Origin: Oscillatoria princeps RMCB-10
GTDB lineage: Bacteria > Cyanobacteriota > Cyanobacteriia > Cyanobacteriales > Oscillatoriaceae
Direction of reading: 5' to 3'
Assembly: GCA_019359235.1 (NCBI GenBank)
Contig: JAHHHT010000001.1
Location: 496,001-560,000 of the forward strand
Length of the DNA: 64,000 nt
This document shows, piece after piece, positions 29,291-39,268 of the stretch (position 1 is its first letter; every line of letters starts with the position of its first letter). The position numbers were made by a program, and so were the translations under genes. The notes beneath the pieces were generated by a model, which was not told where the DNA came from, made no database searches, and was given only the letters and a program-made list of their open reading frames with translations.

Positions 29291-31144
29291 ATGGTGCAGT
29301 CCAACGCTGTAAACCCCTCTGACAAGCAACTCCTGATGACAAACGTCGATCTGGGAAGGATGCAGATTACAGACGATCTGAACAAATTACTGGACATTTT
29401 GCCGGATGAAATTCGACTGCCTCTAGAGCAGCACCCGCAGCGGGACAGTCTGATTGAGGTGGTCATGGATCTGGGACGCCTGCCGGAAGCTCGATTTCCG
29501 GGAAAAGCAGAGTACCTGTCCCAGACGCCGGTGTGCCGAGAACACCTGAATTATTCCACTGGGCGGGTGGGGCACTTTAGCGGTGACAACCGGGCCGGTA
29601 TTGAGCAAACCCTGCACCGAATTAGCGCTATCCGCAATCGCACCGGCGAGATTATTGGCTTGACGTGCCGTGTCGGGCGGGCCGTTTTCGGGACAATTGG
29701 CATGATCCGCGACCTGGTGGAAACTGGCAAGTCAATCCTGATGCTGGGGCGTCCTGGCGTCGGCAAAACCACGGCGCTGCGAGAAATTGCCCGCGTGCTG
29801 GCGGATGAGTTGGACAAGCGGGTGGTGATTATCGACACATCCAACGAAATAGCCGGCGATGGAGATATCCCGCACCCGGCAATCGGTCGGGCCCGCCGCA
29901 TGCAAGTAGCCCGCCCGGAGCTCCAGCATCAGGTGATGATTGAGGCGGTGGAGAACCACATGCCGCAAGTGATTGTCATTGACGAGATTGGCACAGAGCT
30001 GGAAGCCTTGGCGGCTCGCACGATTGCGGAGCGGGGGGTGCAGCTGGTTGGCACAGCGCACGGCAACCGGATTGAAAACCTGATTAAAAACCCGACGCTG
30101 GCGGATTTGGTGGGCGGCATCCAGGCGGTGACGCTGGGAGATGAGGAGGCTCGCCGCCGGGGCTCTCAAAAGACGGTGCTGGAGCGCAAAGCGCCCCCAA
30201 CCTTTGAGATTGCGGTGGAAATGATGGAGCGGCAGCGCTGGGTGGTGCACGAGCAAGTGGCGGAAACGGTTGACACTTTGCTGCGGGGGCGTCAGCCGAA
30301 CCTGCAAGTGCGGACGGCGAGCGAAACCGGCAAGGTAACTGTGACTTGGGAGCTGCCGGTTTCGCCGCTGTCGGCACCTTCCCCGACGCCTCTGGCACCG
30401 ACCGGCTGGCGGTCGTCGGGGCAGATGACTCCCTTACCCGCGCAAAAAGCAGCCGCTAGCGCAGCGGACCGGCAGGAGCTGCCGCTTACCCAGGAACGCT
30501 ATTTTCAGCAGCTGCTGGATGAATCGCTGAACCAGCCGGCGACCTTTGGCAGTCGGGGGGGGGGAAATGGGGCCCTGCAGGAGAGCGTTGGCGCTGTTGC
30601 CCGGACGCCCGGGCCAAATGGGGAAGATTGGCCGGTGCACGTTTATCCCTACGCGGTGAGCCGCCAGCAGCTCGAGCAAGTGATTCGGGTGCTGAACTTG
30701 CCTGTGGTGCTGACGAAGGATATGGACGACGCTGAGGCGGTTTTGGCGCTGCGCTCCCACGTCAAGAACCAATCCAAGTTGCGGCAAATTGCCAAAGCTC
30801 GCCAGCTGCCCGTTCACACGATTAAATGCAGCAGCATTCCCCAGATTACTCGGGCTCTGCGGCGGATGCTGGACATGGACGAGCCGGGCACGCCCGACGT
30901 CGCCGATCTCAACCTGTTTGCCCAGTCTCTTGCGAAAGAGGGCAGTTCTGACGAGATCGAAGCGCTCGAAGAAGCCCGACTGGCGGTTGAGCAAATCGTC
31001 ATTCCCAAGGGACAGCCGGTGGAGCTGCTCCCCCGCTCGGCTAAAGTGCGCAAAATGCAACACGAGCTGGTGGAGCATTACCGCCTGAAGTCCAGCAGTT
31101 TTGGGGACGAGCCGAACCGGCGGCTGCGGATTTACCCTGCCTGA
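29291..31144 (+). CDS. Ycf45-type AAA ATPase with C-terminal R3H domain
   Basis: 617 residues. Homologous to the plastid Ycf45 family of predicted single-stranded nucleic-acid-binding ATPases. Walker [10 protein letters not shown] (about residue 152) and Walker [14 protein letters not shown] are clear. The region up to about 330 is the conserved ATPase. A variable linker with a polyglycine stretch (GSRGGGNG) follows, then a second folded region ([22 protein letters not shown]) and an R3H motif RKMQH within [22 protein letters not shown] near the end. Same strand as ldpA and probably co-transcribed. Biochemical role not established. Confidence 0.88.
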   Translation: MVQSNAVNPSDKQLLMTNVDLGRMQITDDLNKLLDILPDEIRLPLEQHPQRDSLIEVVMDLGRLPEARFPGKAEYLSQTPVCREHLNYSTGRVGHFSGDNRAGIEQTLHRISAIRNRTGEIIGLTCRVGRAVFGTIGMIRDLVETGKSILMLGRPGVGKTTALREIARVLADELDKRVVIIDTSNEIAGDGDIPHPAIGRARRMQVARPELQHQVMIEAVENHMPQVIVIDEIGTELEALAARTIAERGVQLVGTAHGNRIENLIKNPTLADLVGGIQAVTLGDEEARRRGSQKTVLERKAPPTFEIAVEMMERQRWVVHEQVAETVDTLLRGRQPNLQVRTASETGKVTVTWELPVSPLSAPSPTPLAPTGWRSSGQMTPLPAQKAAASAADRQELPLTQERYFQQLLDESLNQPATFGSRGGGNGALQESVGAVARTPGPNGEDWPVHVYPYAVSRQQLEQVIRVLNLPVVLTKDMDDAEAVLALRSHVKNQSKLRQIAKARQLPVHTIKCSSIPQITRALRRMLDMDEPGTPDVADLNLFAQSLAKEGSSDEIEALEEARLAVEQIVIPKGQPVELLPRSAKVRKMQHELVEHYRLKSSSFGDEPNRRLRIYPA

Positions 31145-31149
31145 TTGAA

Positions 31150-31225
31150 GGGCATGGGGCATGGGGCATGGGGCATTGGGTTATGCCCCATGCGATGATG
31201 CCCCATGCGATGATGCCCAACGGTT
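31150..31225. repeat. GGGGCAT/ATGCCCC tandem-inverted repeat
   Basis: Several GGGGCATG units face ATGCCCCATGCGATG units between the convergent ycf45-type gene and the response regulator. The arms can form a strong hairpin, so this may be a bidirectional terminator. Related GGGGCTCATGGCAT units recur at about 42246-42297. Confidence 0.6.
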
Positions 31226-31643
31226 AGATTTCATATTTAACTTCAGCCCCGGAATTGATACTGAAAAACTTGCCAACAGCCTGACGCAATTGTGCGGCGT
31301 CAAATGGCTTGGTTAAATATTCTGTCGCCCCGGCAAGGCGTCCTTGCACCTTGTCGAAGAGTCCGTCACGAGCCGCCAGCATAATAACCGGCAGATTTTG
31401 AAACTGCGGTAAGTTGCGCACCGTGCGGCAGAGTTCCAAGCCATCAATCCCCGGCATTGAAACATCCAGTAACAAGCCCGAAATCTTCTCATGGTAAATT
31501 ATCGACAAGGCATCTACTGCATTGTCTGCGACTAGAACCCGGCAGTCTCCTTCTAGGGTTCGTTTGATCAGTTCAAGCATGACAGCGCTATCATCCACTG
31601 CCAGAATTGTCGGGAAAGAATTCAAATTTGAAGGGAATTTCAA
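31224..31643 (-). CDS. Single-domain response regulator (CheY/PatA-type receiver)
   Basis: 139 residues, one receiver domain: acidic pair VDD at 16-18, phospho-acceptor Asp60 in LLLDVSMPG, and Lys112 in YLTKPF. No output domain, so it must signal by protein contact, as CheY- or PilG/PilH-like regulators do in cyanobacterial motility systems. Convergent with the ycf45-type gene and not adjacent to either che cluster, so its kinase is not indicated. Confidence 0.9.
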   Translation of the reverse strand: MKFPSNLNSFPTILAVDDSAVMLELIKRTLEGDCRVLVADNAVDALSIIYHEKISGLLLDVSMPGIDGLELCRTVRNLPQFQNLPVIMLAARDGLFDKVQGRLAGATEYLTKPFDAAQLRQAVGKFFSINSGAEVKYEI

Positions 31644-32550
31644 TCGCCGATAGGGATTTATATCAAGTCCGGTGGCATCCTTATTGCAAAACTATTGTAG
31701 AGACAAGGGTTTATCGCGTCTCTCTACAATGCCGTCGCAACCGTTCATGATATCACACAAACGAATGCCGCAGCATTTATATATCATATCATGTCCGCTT
31801 GCATCGGTTTTGTGTACATACCCTTGTAGGGGCGGGTTCAGCCAAGATATTTCCGGCGAGCGAGCAGAATATGAATAAACCCGCCCCTACCCCCTCAGTA
31901 CAACAACGGTGCTACCGGGCATGATATCATAGCAGATTCCCAGACACAATAAGTATTCGCACGCACGGGCGACAGGGCTAGCGCCGGCCTCACCTCCTTT
32001 GGGTGTGGCCAGGGGCATGGGGAGGATAAATTTTCATTCTTTGCTTTAGTGGGACGCTCCCGAGATAGAAGAACCGCTCCCCCCAGCCGTGTCTGGATTG
32101 GAGGAGAATTCTCCCGAACCGCAGGAAAACTGATCGCGGCTCAAAAGCGGGCGCACTGGCTAACGGCAAAAAAATTTAATATTTATTTAAATAAGCTTTA
32201 AAAAAGATTAAAAATGTAAAGATAGAAACACCCCTTCTCCGGGCATAATAGAGCTAGCAGGTTCTGGGTGCAGCCAGGTGTTTTAACCTGCGGGCAGCCA
32301 GGGGAAGGAGAAGTGGTATCGGGGAAGCGGCGGTTGGAACCGGCAGCAGGCAACGATTGCACCGGTGCTTGAGAGGGAAACACTGTTGCTCGCTGGAAAA
32401 CACTTCATGCTTGAGGCTTGACTGGAATCAAAACGCGATAATGCGGGTGGCGGACGCCTCTAAAAAAAGAAAAACTCAAATTCAAACACCGTCAAGTGCT
32501 TGCCCTGAAAAAGAGTGTGACACGTTCCGATGGGGGAGGACAGCAGAAAT
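31644..32550. other. Intergenic region with dispersed repeat, AT-rich 3' half
   Basis: 907 bp between the divergent response-regulator and kinase genes. Contains repeat copy 3 (31826-31890) and an AT-rich stretch (about 32165-32225) that could hold promoters. No gene recognised. Confidence 0.5.
31826..31890. repeat. Dispersed GGGGCGGG-bounded palindromic repeat, copy 3
   Basis: GTAGGGGCGGGTTCAGCCAA ... AATAAACCCGCCCCTAC: perfectly inverted GTAGGGGCGGGTT ends around a 40-bp core with AGATATTTCCGG. Same family as 2396-2457 and 40416-40475. Confidence 0.8.
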
Positions 32551-35500
32551 ATGAAAGCACGGTTGCAAAGGTCAGCATCCTACGGCGGGTGCGAGCCGCG
32601 ACCCCGAAAAAAAGAACAGCAGTATCCCATCTGTGACGCTGGGTCTCAGGCAGACTTAGACGATCTAACTCGCCTAGCCGCTTACATGTGCTTTACGCCG
32701 GTGGCCTTCCTCAGCCTCAGCGATGGAAAGCAACAGGAGTTGTCCCGCACGCCAAGCTTCGCTATCGTGTCTGAGTTTGGCTGCCAGAAGAGTCAAGCCT
32801 ACCGCTACCGGTCGGCGTGCTACCATACAAGCCAGCAATCTGACTTGCTGATTGTCCCGGACGTGGTAGCGGACGACTGCGCTGTCACACCCAAGGGAGC
32901 GAATCCGAAATCCGCCCTGCCTAGCGCTCGGGCGGAAGAGCTGAGGAAGGAAGGCAGCCAGCTGAGGTTTTACGCGGGATACCCGCTGACGGGTGCTGCC
33001 GGTGTGACGCTCGGGGTGCTGTCGGTGATGGATTACCAGCCAAGGGCTCTGAGCTGCGAGCAGCAGCAGGCTTTGCGGATTTTGAGCCGGCTGGCTGCTG
33101 AGCTACTGAGCTTCCGTGACGGTGCGGCTTTGAGCGTTCCCGGGAACGCCTTTGGCTCTGGCGCTGCAGCCAACGAGCACACCGACCCCGCTCCAGAGCC
33201 AGAAGAGGGCCTGAAAACGGCACTGTCGAATCAGACCGGTGCGATTTACCGTAAGGGGTGCCGCTGCAGGACGTGGGGCATCGAGTTCATCAGCGATACC
33301 ATCCTAGAGATTTGCGGATATCCAGCCGAGGAACTGATGGCGGGAGATGGCCGCACCTTGGCCAGTCTAATTCATCCAGAAGACCGGCAGCGGGTGCGGT
33401 CGCAGCGCTGGAGCTGCTCAGGCGGGCCATACTCCACAGACTATCGCCTGATTCACGCCGATGGCACTGTGAGGTGGGTGCGGGATCTCGCCGTCAGTCT
33501 CACCCCCGATCGAGAGGTGAAAGGCTGCGTCGGGAAGTCGCTTTTCGGCGTCATCTTTGATATCAGTGAGCGCGGAGAGATGGAGGAGAGCAACTGCAAA
33601 CAAACCCACCGGCAGATGGTCAGCATATTGGACAGCATCAGCGATGCCTTTTTTACCCTGGATCGGGACTGGCGCTTCACCTGTTTGAACTCGCAAGCCG
33701 AAGTGCTTTGGTGTCAAACAAGGGATGAGTTAATGGGCAAGTGTATCTGGGACTTGTTCCCAGACAAGACCGGCAGCTCCTGCGGAGCCCGCACGGAAAG
33801 GACTTTCCGCGTCCAGTTGGAGCGGTCGGCATCGCTTGCAGTTCCGGTTGAGTTCGAGACGCTGCACCCTCCGGCGGGAATTTGGCTGGAAGTGCGAGTC
33901 CGTCCTTACCCGGATGGGCTGTCTGTCATTTGCCGGGACGTGACTGACAGAAAATCTGGCTCGGCGGGGGAGCGGTCCAGCCTGTGGGCTTTGTGCGCGG
34001 CGGTGGGGATGGCGCTGGCGCAAGGCGGCGCTTTGCCAGACGTCCTCAAACGCTGCACCAGCGCTGCGGTCGAGCATTTAGAGGCGGCAGGCGCTCGCAT
34101 CTGGACATTTAACCCCACCGCCAACCGGCTAGAACTGGAGGCCACAAGCGGCGAGCCGACACGCCCTGAAGACACCGAGGGAGAAACCTCAATCGTCGAT
34201 TTCATTGCCAGCAACCGGCTGCCGGTGAGCGGTCAGCTGCGAGTGGTGAGCGGCAAACTGAGAACGGTTAGCAGCAGTGGCCTGTCCCCGGGGGCGGGCA
34301 CGGGGGCGGGCCCCCACACCCTTTACCCCTCACAAACCCGTGCCAGCTGGGGCGGGCACGGGGGCACCGGCACTACAGCGAAAAACTATTTTACAGGCTA
34401 CCCCCTGATTGTGGAGGAGCGGTTGGTGGGGGTAATGGCTGTGTACAGCTGCCTGCCGGTGACAGAAGAGGTTCGCAACCTGCTGGAGTGGGTGGCCAAT
34501 AGCATCGCGGTCGCCATTGATCGCTGCTGGGCGCGGGAAGCTCTCCTCAAACGCCGAGAAGGCTTGCTTTTCCGTCTGGCCAGCCAGATCCGCAACTCCC
34601 TCGACCTCAACACTATCTTGGAAACGGCGGTCTGCGAGATCCGCAACCTGTTGCAGATTGACAGATGTCATTTCCTGTGGTATTTGCCGCACCCTGAAAG
34701 TCCGAGCCTGATGGTCACCCATGAAGCCCGTTCCGCTGATTTGCCGAGTCTGCTGAGCGACTGTCCGCCGCAGCACTTTGACTGTTTAGCTCGCAGAATC
34801 CAGAATCTGGAACTGCTGCGAGTCGATGACTTGCCGCAGGCAACCGAGTTGGATCGGAACACTCACCTGCTTTTGAAAAGTTTGGGCATGACGTCTCAGC
34901 TGCTGCTGCCCCTGGAGACGCGCTCTGGCCAACTCGGTGCGGTGGTCTGCAGCCACTGCAGCGGTCCGCGCCCCTGGAGCGACAGCGAGGTGGAGCTGCT
35001 GCAAGCGGTGGTCAACCAGCTGGCGATCGCGATTGACCAAGCGGAACTCTACGCCCAAACCCATGCCGCTGCTCTGGCGGCTCAAACCCAAGCGCAACAG
35101 CTGAGTGAGGCGCTGCACAATCTCAAGCAAACTCAAGCTCAGCTGGTTCAGAGCGAGAAGATGTCCAGCCTTGGCCAAATGGTGGCCGGTGTCGCCCACG
35201 AGATTAACAATCCGGTCAATTTCATCTACGGCAACCTCACCTACGCCAATAACTACATCCAAGACATCCTGGGGCTGTTAAAACTCTACCAGCAGCACTA
35301 TCCGGCTCCAGTGCTGGAAATTCAAGAGCGGGTTGAGGAGATGGACTTGGAATTCCTGATCGAGGACCTGCCTAAAATCCTCTCCTCAATGGAGATGGGA
35401 GCTGACCGCATCCGGCAGATCGTTCTGTCGCTGCGCAACTTCTCCCGCCTCGACGAGGCAGAAAAGAAATCTGTGGATATCCATGAAGGCATCGACAATA

Positions 35501-35982
35501 CGCTGCTGATTTTGCACAACCGCTTGAAGCCGAAAGGGAAGAGTGCTGGCATTCAGATTGTTAAAGAGTACGGAGATATCCCTCGGGTCGAGTGCTACCC
35601 CGGCCAGCTCAATCAGGTGTTTATGAATATTCTCAGCAATGCCATAGACGCTCTGGAAAGTCAAAGCGACCCCCGAACCGTCACTATCCGCACCGAGGTG
35701 ACAGACGCCGCCGATGAGGGTGGGTCGCCCCGCAGCTCAGCAGGCAGTGGAAAACAGGTGGTGATTCGGATTCGGGACAACGGGCCTGGAATGACGGAAA
35801 ATGTCAAGCAGCATTTGTTTGACCCCTTCTTTACCACCAAGCCGGTTGGCAAAGGCACCGGTCTGGGGCTGTCAATTAGCTACCAGATCGTGGTGGAGAA
35901 ACATGGCGGCTCCCTCAAGTGTTTTTCAGAGCTAGGGCAGGGTTCAGAGTTCTCGATTCAAATTCCCATGCGCTGGAAGTAA
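32551..35982 (+). CDS. GAF/PAS multi-sensor histidine kinase
   Basis: 1143 residues from the ATG at 32551, chosen because GGGGAGG lies 11 bases upstream; an ATG seven codons earlier is in frame. Soluble. Order: GAF (about 20-185), PAS with HPEDRQRV (about 225-345), PAS (about 350-470), two GAF domains (about 480-835), then HisKA with VAHEINNP (His near 887), N box NILSNAIDAL, G1 RDNGPGM and G2 [12 protein letters not shown]. No receiver is attached. No bilin-type cysteine was recognised in the GAF domains. A G-rich repeat (about 34284-34370) encodes a low-complexity insertion (PGAGTGAGP) in the second GAF region. Partner regulator unknown. Confidence 0.9.
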   Translation: MKARLQRSASYGGCEPRPRKKEQQYPICDAGSQADLDDLTRLAAYMCFTPVAFLSLSDGKQQELSRTPSFAIVSEFGCQKSQAYRYRSACYHTSQQSDLLIVPDVVADDCAVTPKGANPKSALPSARAEELRKEGSQLRFYAGYPLTGAAGVTLGVLSVMDYQPRALSCEQQQALRILSRLAAELLSFRDGAALSVPGNAFGSGAAANEHTDPAPEPEEGLKTALSNQTGAIYRKGCRCRTWGIEFISDTILEICGYPAEELMAGDGRTLASLIHPEDRQRVRSQRWSCSGGPYSTDYRLIHADGTVRWVRDLAVSLTPDREVKGCVGKSLFGVIFDISERGEMEESNCKQTHRQMVSILDSISDAFFTLDRDWRFTCLNSQAEVLWCQTRDELMGKCIWDLFPDKTGSSCGARTERTFRVQLERSASLAVPVEFETLHPPAGIWLEVRVRPYPDGLSVICRDVTDRKSGSAGERSSLWALCAAVGMALAQGGALPDVLKRCTSAAVEHLEAAGARIWTFNPTANRLELEATSGEPTRPEDTEGETSIVDFIASNRLPVSGQLRVVSGKLRTVSSSGLSPGAGTGAGPHTLYPSQTRASWGGHGGTGTTAKNYFTGYPLIVEERLVGVMAVYSCLPVTEEVRNLLEWVANSIAVAIDRCWAREALLKRREGLLFRLASQIRNSLDLNTILETAVCEIRNLLQIDRCHFLWYLPHPESPSLMVTHEARSADLPSLLSDCPPQHFDCLARRIQNLELLRVDDLPQATELDRNTHLLLKSLGMTSQLLLPLETRSGQLGAVVCSHCSGPRPWSDSEVELLQAVVNQLAIAIDQAELYAQTHAAALAAQTQAQQLSEALHNLKQTQAQLVQSEKMSSLGQMVAGVAHEINNPVNFIYGNLTYANNYIQDILGLLKLYQQHYPAPVLEIQERVEEMDLEFLIEDLPKILSSMEMGADRIRQIVLSLRNFSRLDEAEKKSVDIHEGIDNTLLILHNRLKPKGKSAGIQIVKEYGDIPRVECYPGQLNQVFMNILSNAIDALESQSDPRTVTIRTEVTDAADEGGSPRSSAGSGKQVVIRIRDNGPGMTENVKQHLFDPFFTTKPVGKGTGLGLSISYQIVVEKHGGSLKCFSELGQGSEFSIQIPMRWK

Positions 35983-37239
35983 CAATCGAACTTCCGCCGC
36001 GAGGAACCCGGGACACGTTTGCCTGGCTATTGCCGGCAAGACGCTTTTTTCCCCCATCCCCCCGGAACGCCCATCCGTTCTACAGTCCGCTGCCGGCCCC
36101 AGTTTTCTTTGATGTGGGCCTAAGCTGCTGCGGGGGACTGTCGCCTGCGCACTCCGCGCCGTTAGCAAGCTCCGTAAGGAGCGGTGGGCTGCGTCAGCAG
36201 CTAGCACGCTAACGGATGCCGCTGCCCAACTGGGCTGCCGGCTCTGGGCCGGTAAGCCTGTCCCACAACCTCAACACCTGCAGCTTCCCGCAGCTTCCGC
36301 ACCGCGGCTTCTCATCTGCTGTATAATTTGTTGCCAACCCTGTGCCGCGCAATTTCTCACACAATTCTAAAGAAGCGTCCGGACTTAGCGCTTAGGGGCT
36401 ATAGCTATAGAGGAGAGCCGCTTAGCCCAGTTAGGAGCTTCAGGCGTCGCCAAAGGCTGAGATAAAGTAAGAGTTCTGATTTTTGGAGTTAAAATTATAA
36501 TTACTAATTTTAAAGTCAGAAGTCATAATTCATCCCGACGTTCCCAGTCGCCAGTATCGAGTCGCAGTTCTTAAAAGGGACTGCACTGCAACCGCAAGAC
36601 AGCCGAGATGATTTTCGCCCTTACAGAGCGGCCCAGCCACTCTGCACTCAAGCTTCAGGGTGCCAGGGCGGGCTGTGGCAGGTCAGGGGGGTCAGGGGTG
36701 GAGGCGATCTGCACTTCTCACTCTTGAGTGGTGGTATAGGCGCGTCTAAATGATTCCCGCAAGCGCGGCAGGGGCAGCCACGGCGGGACTGCAGGTGCAG
36801 GAATTGCCCACAGGATTTAGACGCGCTCTACACCAGGGTCTTTTAATGCTGCGGTTCAGAGCGACCCACGTTTAAATCATTGGGTTGGCCTGCGATAATT
36901 ATCTTTATTGTCCCATCTGTACGCTATCAGGGGAATAAGACAAAAGGCAATTCGCAAAAGTCAAGCTAAAATTATTTATTCCGGCAGATTCGGCGCGAAT
37001 CGGGGCCTGAACCATCGCAAATTTTCAGAAAAATCTCGGTTTTCTCTCTCTCCCCCTCTATCGATTTTAGCTTGTAAATTTTAGATTGAGGGTGCCGGCT
37101 ATGCGGAGCGCTAGCGTTAGCGCACTTGCGCACTCCGCGCCGCTAGCTGAGTGACGCTGCGGCATCGCGCTTTGCGCTCAGGCCCGCCGACCGGTTAAGT
37201 TTTATAAAAGAAGAAACGTTCAGGATAGGGACATTGCTA
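35983..37239. other. Long intergenic region before the che operon
   Basis: 1.26 kb. Holds an AGCGCTAGCG/CTCCGCGCCG-rich repeat twice (about 36145-36215 and 37095-37150), an uninterrupted copy of MITE A (36735-36830), and a TATAAT hexamer at 36322 without a good -35. It likely includes the promoter of the che operon. No gene recognised. Confidence 0.5.
36735..36830. mobile_element. MITE-like element A, uninterrupted copy
   Basis: Inverted ends GCGCGTCTAAAT (36740-36751) and ATTTAGACGCGC (36815-36826). The core has ATGATTCCCGC, AGCCACGGCGGGACTGC and ACAGGATTTAG. It is the intact counterpart of the element interrupted at 26599-26835. Confidence 0.8.
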
Positions 37240-38916
37240 ATGAATGATGCTATAATAAACAAATTGGCCAAGCTGATCGGCTCCCAAACCGGCTTGAACA
37301 TCCGAGAGCAAGATAGGGACGCTTTGCGCAAGAAGATTTGGACTCGGATGAAGACGCTGAAATTATCCGCAGAGGAGGAGTATTACAACCTGTTAGAGGC
37401 GGTAACTGTCCCGAAGAATGGGCAAGATGCGTGTGCTAGCGAATGCGAATGGAAGGAACTGACACTGCTGCTGACCACCAGCGAGAGTTATTTCTTTCGC
37501 GATCGAGGACAGTTCAGGCTGCTGCAAAATCAGATTTTACCAGAATTAATCGAACGCCAAAAACTAGCTCGCAGCTTGCGGATATGGAGTGCGGGCTGCT
37601 CCACTGGGGAAGAGCCATACTCTCTGGCCATTCTCGTTCAAGAGATGATTCCCGACTGGGAACAGTGGCAGATTTTGATTTTAGGAACAGATATTAATCA
37701 AAGCAACATTGAGAAGGCAACCCGAGGGATTTACAATTCTTGGTCATTTCGTTTGGTAGATACAGATTTACAGAGACGGTATTTTTATGACCGCCAAACA
37801 GAATGGGAAATCGGGGAACAAATTCGCCGGATGGTGACATTTCGTTATGGCAATTTAGTGCAGGATCAGTTCCCTTCCCAGGCTGCCGGCGTCTGCAATA
37901 TGGATCTGATTATCTGCCGGAATGTGTTTGTGTACTTTGACTCCCAGGCGATCTCAACTGTCTTGGACAAATTTTACAGCACGCTCAAACCGGGAGGATA
38001 TCTGATCACCGCCCATGCTGAACTGTACGGCCAGCAGCTGGGGCGGCTGCGGGCCAAGGTGTTTCCGGAATCAGTAGTGTATCAGCGGCGTGAGGATTGG
38101 CCGGTGGAAACAGGCTTAGCTGGGCCAAAGCTTGGCCTGTGGCCTGGAGAATCGCACTCGCGCCGCAGTGCGAGCAACCGCCAGCAAGCCGGCACAGACC
38201 GGGCGGCGCTCGGTCGCCCAATGCCTGGAGAATCGCCTCAGCTGCGCAGCCGAGTACCGGCACCATCCTCAACACACCCTGCTTTTTCCAGTGACCAGGC
38301 GAATTTGTTGCCCAATGGGCAACAAAAACCCATTGAGGCAGCCACTCCGATTGCGCGATCCGCCGTCGGGGGCTCTTTTGTGCCGGCGGATGCCACCGTG
38401 TCGTCGCAGAGCGCACACAAGCTCCTGAGTGAGGCGCAAACCCTTTTCCAAAAAGAAGCCTACCGTGAGGCGATTCAAAAAGCAAAACAAGCAATCGCTC
38501 TGCAACCGGGCCATTTTGGTGCCTATTACCTGATGGCGCAGGCCCACGCCAATTTAGGGGAATATGACAAAGCAAAGCAAGCCACTCAGCAGGCAATTCA
38601 AATCAACTCTCTCTCAGCCGATCCTTACTACCTGTTAGCGCACATCGCTGAAGAACAGGGAGACATTCAAGCTGCCAAAATGTTTTTTAAGCGAATTATT
38701 TATCTCTCTCCTTCTTCTATCTTTGCCTATCTTGAACTGGCTTCTCTGTACGAGCGAGAAGGGGATATGCCCAGAGCCAATAAAATGCGCACGACAGCTT
38801 TTGAGCTGCTCAAGGGATTGCCCCCAGATGCTACCCTAGAACAGCACAGCCAGCTGAGAGCCAGTGAATTGCTGCTGTACGTCCAAAAAATGCTGAGAAA
38901 TCATCAATCTAAGTAG
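37240..38916 (+). CDS. cheR: Chemotaxis methyltransferase CheR with C-terminal TPR repeats
   Basis: 558 residues from the ATG at 37240 (a TTG two codons earlier is less likely). Methylates glutamates of chemoreceptors with SAM. N-terminal CheR helical domain, then the SAM-binding fold: SAGCSTGEEPYS (about residue 121) and DLIICRNVFVYFD (about residue 224). A low-complexity linker (about 285-390) contains a palindromic insertion at 38304-38326. Three or more TPR units follow (about 395-520), giving a CheR-TPR architecture like FrzF or WspC. First gene of a plus-strand operon ending in cheB. Confidence 0.93.
   Translation: MNDAIINKLAKLIGSQTGLNIREQDRDALRKKIWTRMKTLKLSAEEEYYNLLEAVTVPKNGQDACASECEWKELTLLLTTSESYFFRDRGQFRLLQNQILPELIERQKLARSLRIWSAGCSTGEEPYSLAILVQEMIPDWEQWQILILGTDINQSNIEKATRGIYNSWSFRLVDTDLQRRYFYDRQTEWEIGEQIRRMVTFRYGNLVQDQFPSQAAGVCNMDLIICRNVFVYFDSQAISTVLDKFYSTLKPGGYLITAHAELYGQQLGRLRAKVFPESVVYQRREDWPVETGLAGPKLGLWPGESHSRRSASNRQQAGTDRAALGRPMPGESPQLRSRVPAPSSTHPAFSSDQANLLPNGQQKPIEAATPIARSAVGGSFVPADATVSSQSAHKLLSEAQTLFQKEAYREAIQKAKQAIALQPGHFGAYYLMAQAHANLGEYDKAKQATQQAIQINSLSADPYYLLAHIAEEQGDIQAAKMFFKRIIYLSPSSIFAYLELASLYEREGDMPRANKMRTTAFELLKGLPPDATLEQHSQLRASELLLYVQKMLRNHQSK
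38304..38326. repeat. Palindrome TTTGTTGCCCA/TGGGCAACAAA in the cheR linker
   Basis: 23 bp, 11-base arms around one central base, read as LLPNGQQK in the cheR linker. The same palindrome with one or two more arm bases occurs in another frame in the cheB linker at 51227-51251. Confidence 0.85.
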
Positions 38917-39268
38917 ACAGAGCAAATAAAATCTAAACTAGACCTCTCGCCGGCTCCCTTCCAGGGTAAAACAGGAGTGTGGGGCATCACCCTCGCCCCT
39001 CTCCCCTTTCCCTTGAGCGGCCTTGCGTTGGGTGCGTTCTGCTCTCGGACGAGCCCTCACCTGACGTCGGCACGTGCAGCGGCTCCCCTTCCGCCCCCCG
39101 GGGGAACAGCAGGCGCAAATTAAATGCTCGACAGCTAAACCTCGGGCTCTCCCCCCAGTTGATAGCATTTGGGTAAAAAGGTGGCTTGTCCGCAAATTCA
39201 GCGGAGAGCTTTTTAGGAAAAGATATTTTATAAGATTTCTTACCTCAACACTTTTACTAGGGCCACAT
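38917..39268. other. cheR-cheW spacer
   Basis: 352 bp between cheR and the tandem cheW gene. GC-rich first half, AT-rich last 60 bp. The cheW frame stays open upstream but is not conserved there. No separate gene or clear motif seen. Confidence 0.4.

Noticed and set aside
32551-35982. Phytochrome or cyanobacteriochrome identity of the GAF kinase
   Set aside because: No bilin-binding cysteine in the expected position and no PHY domain were recognised; called a generic GAF/PAS kinase.
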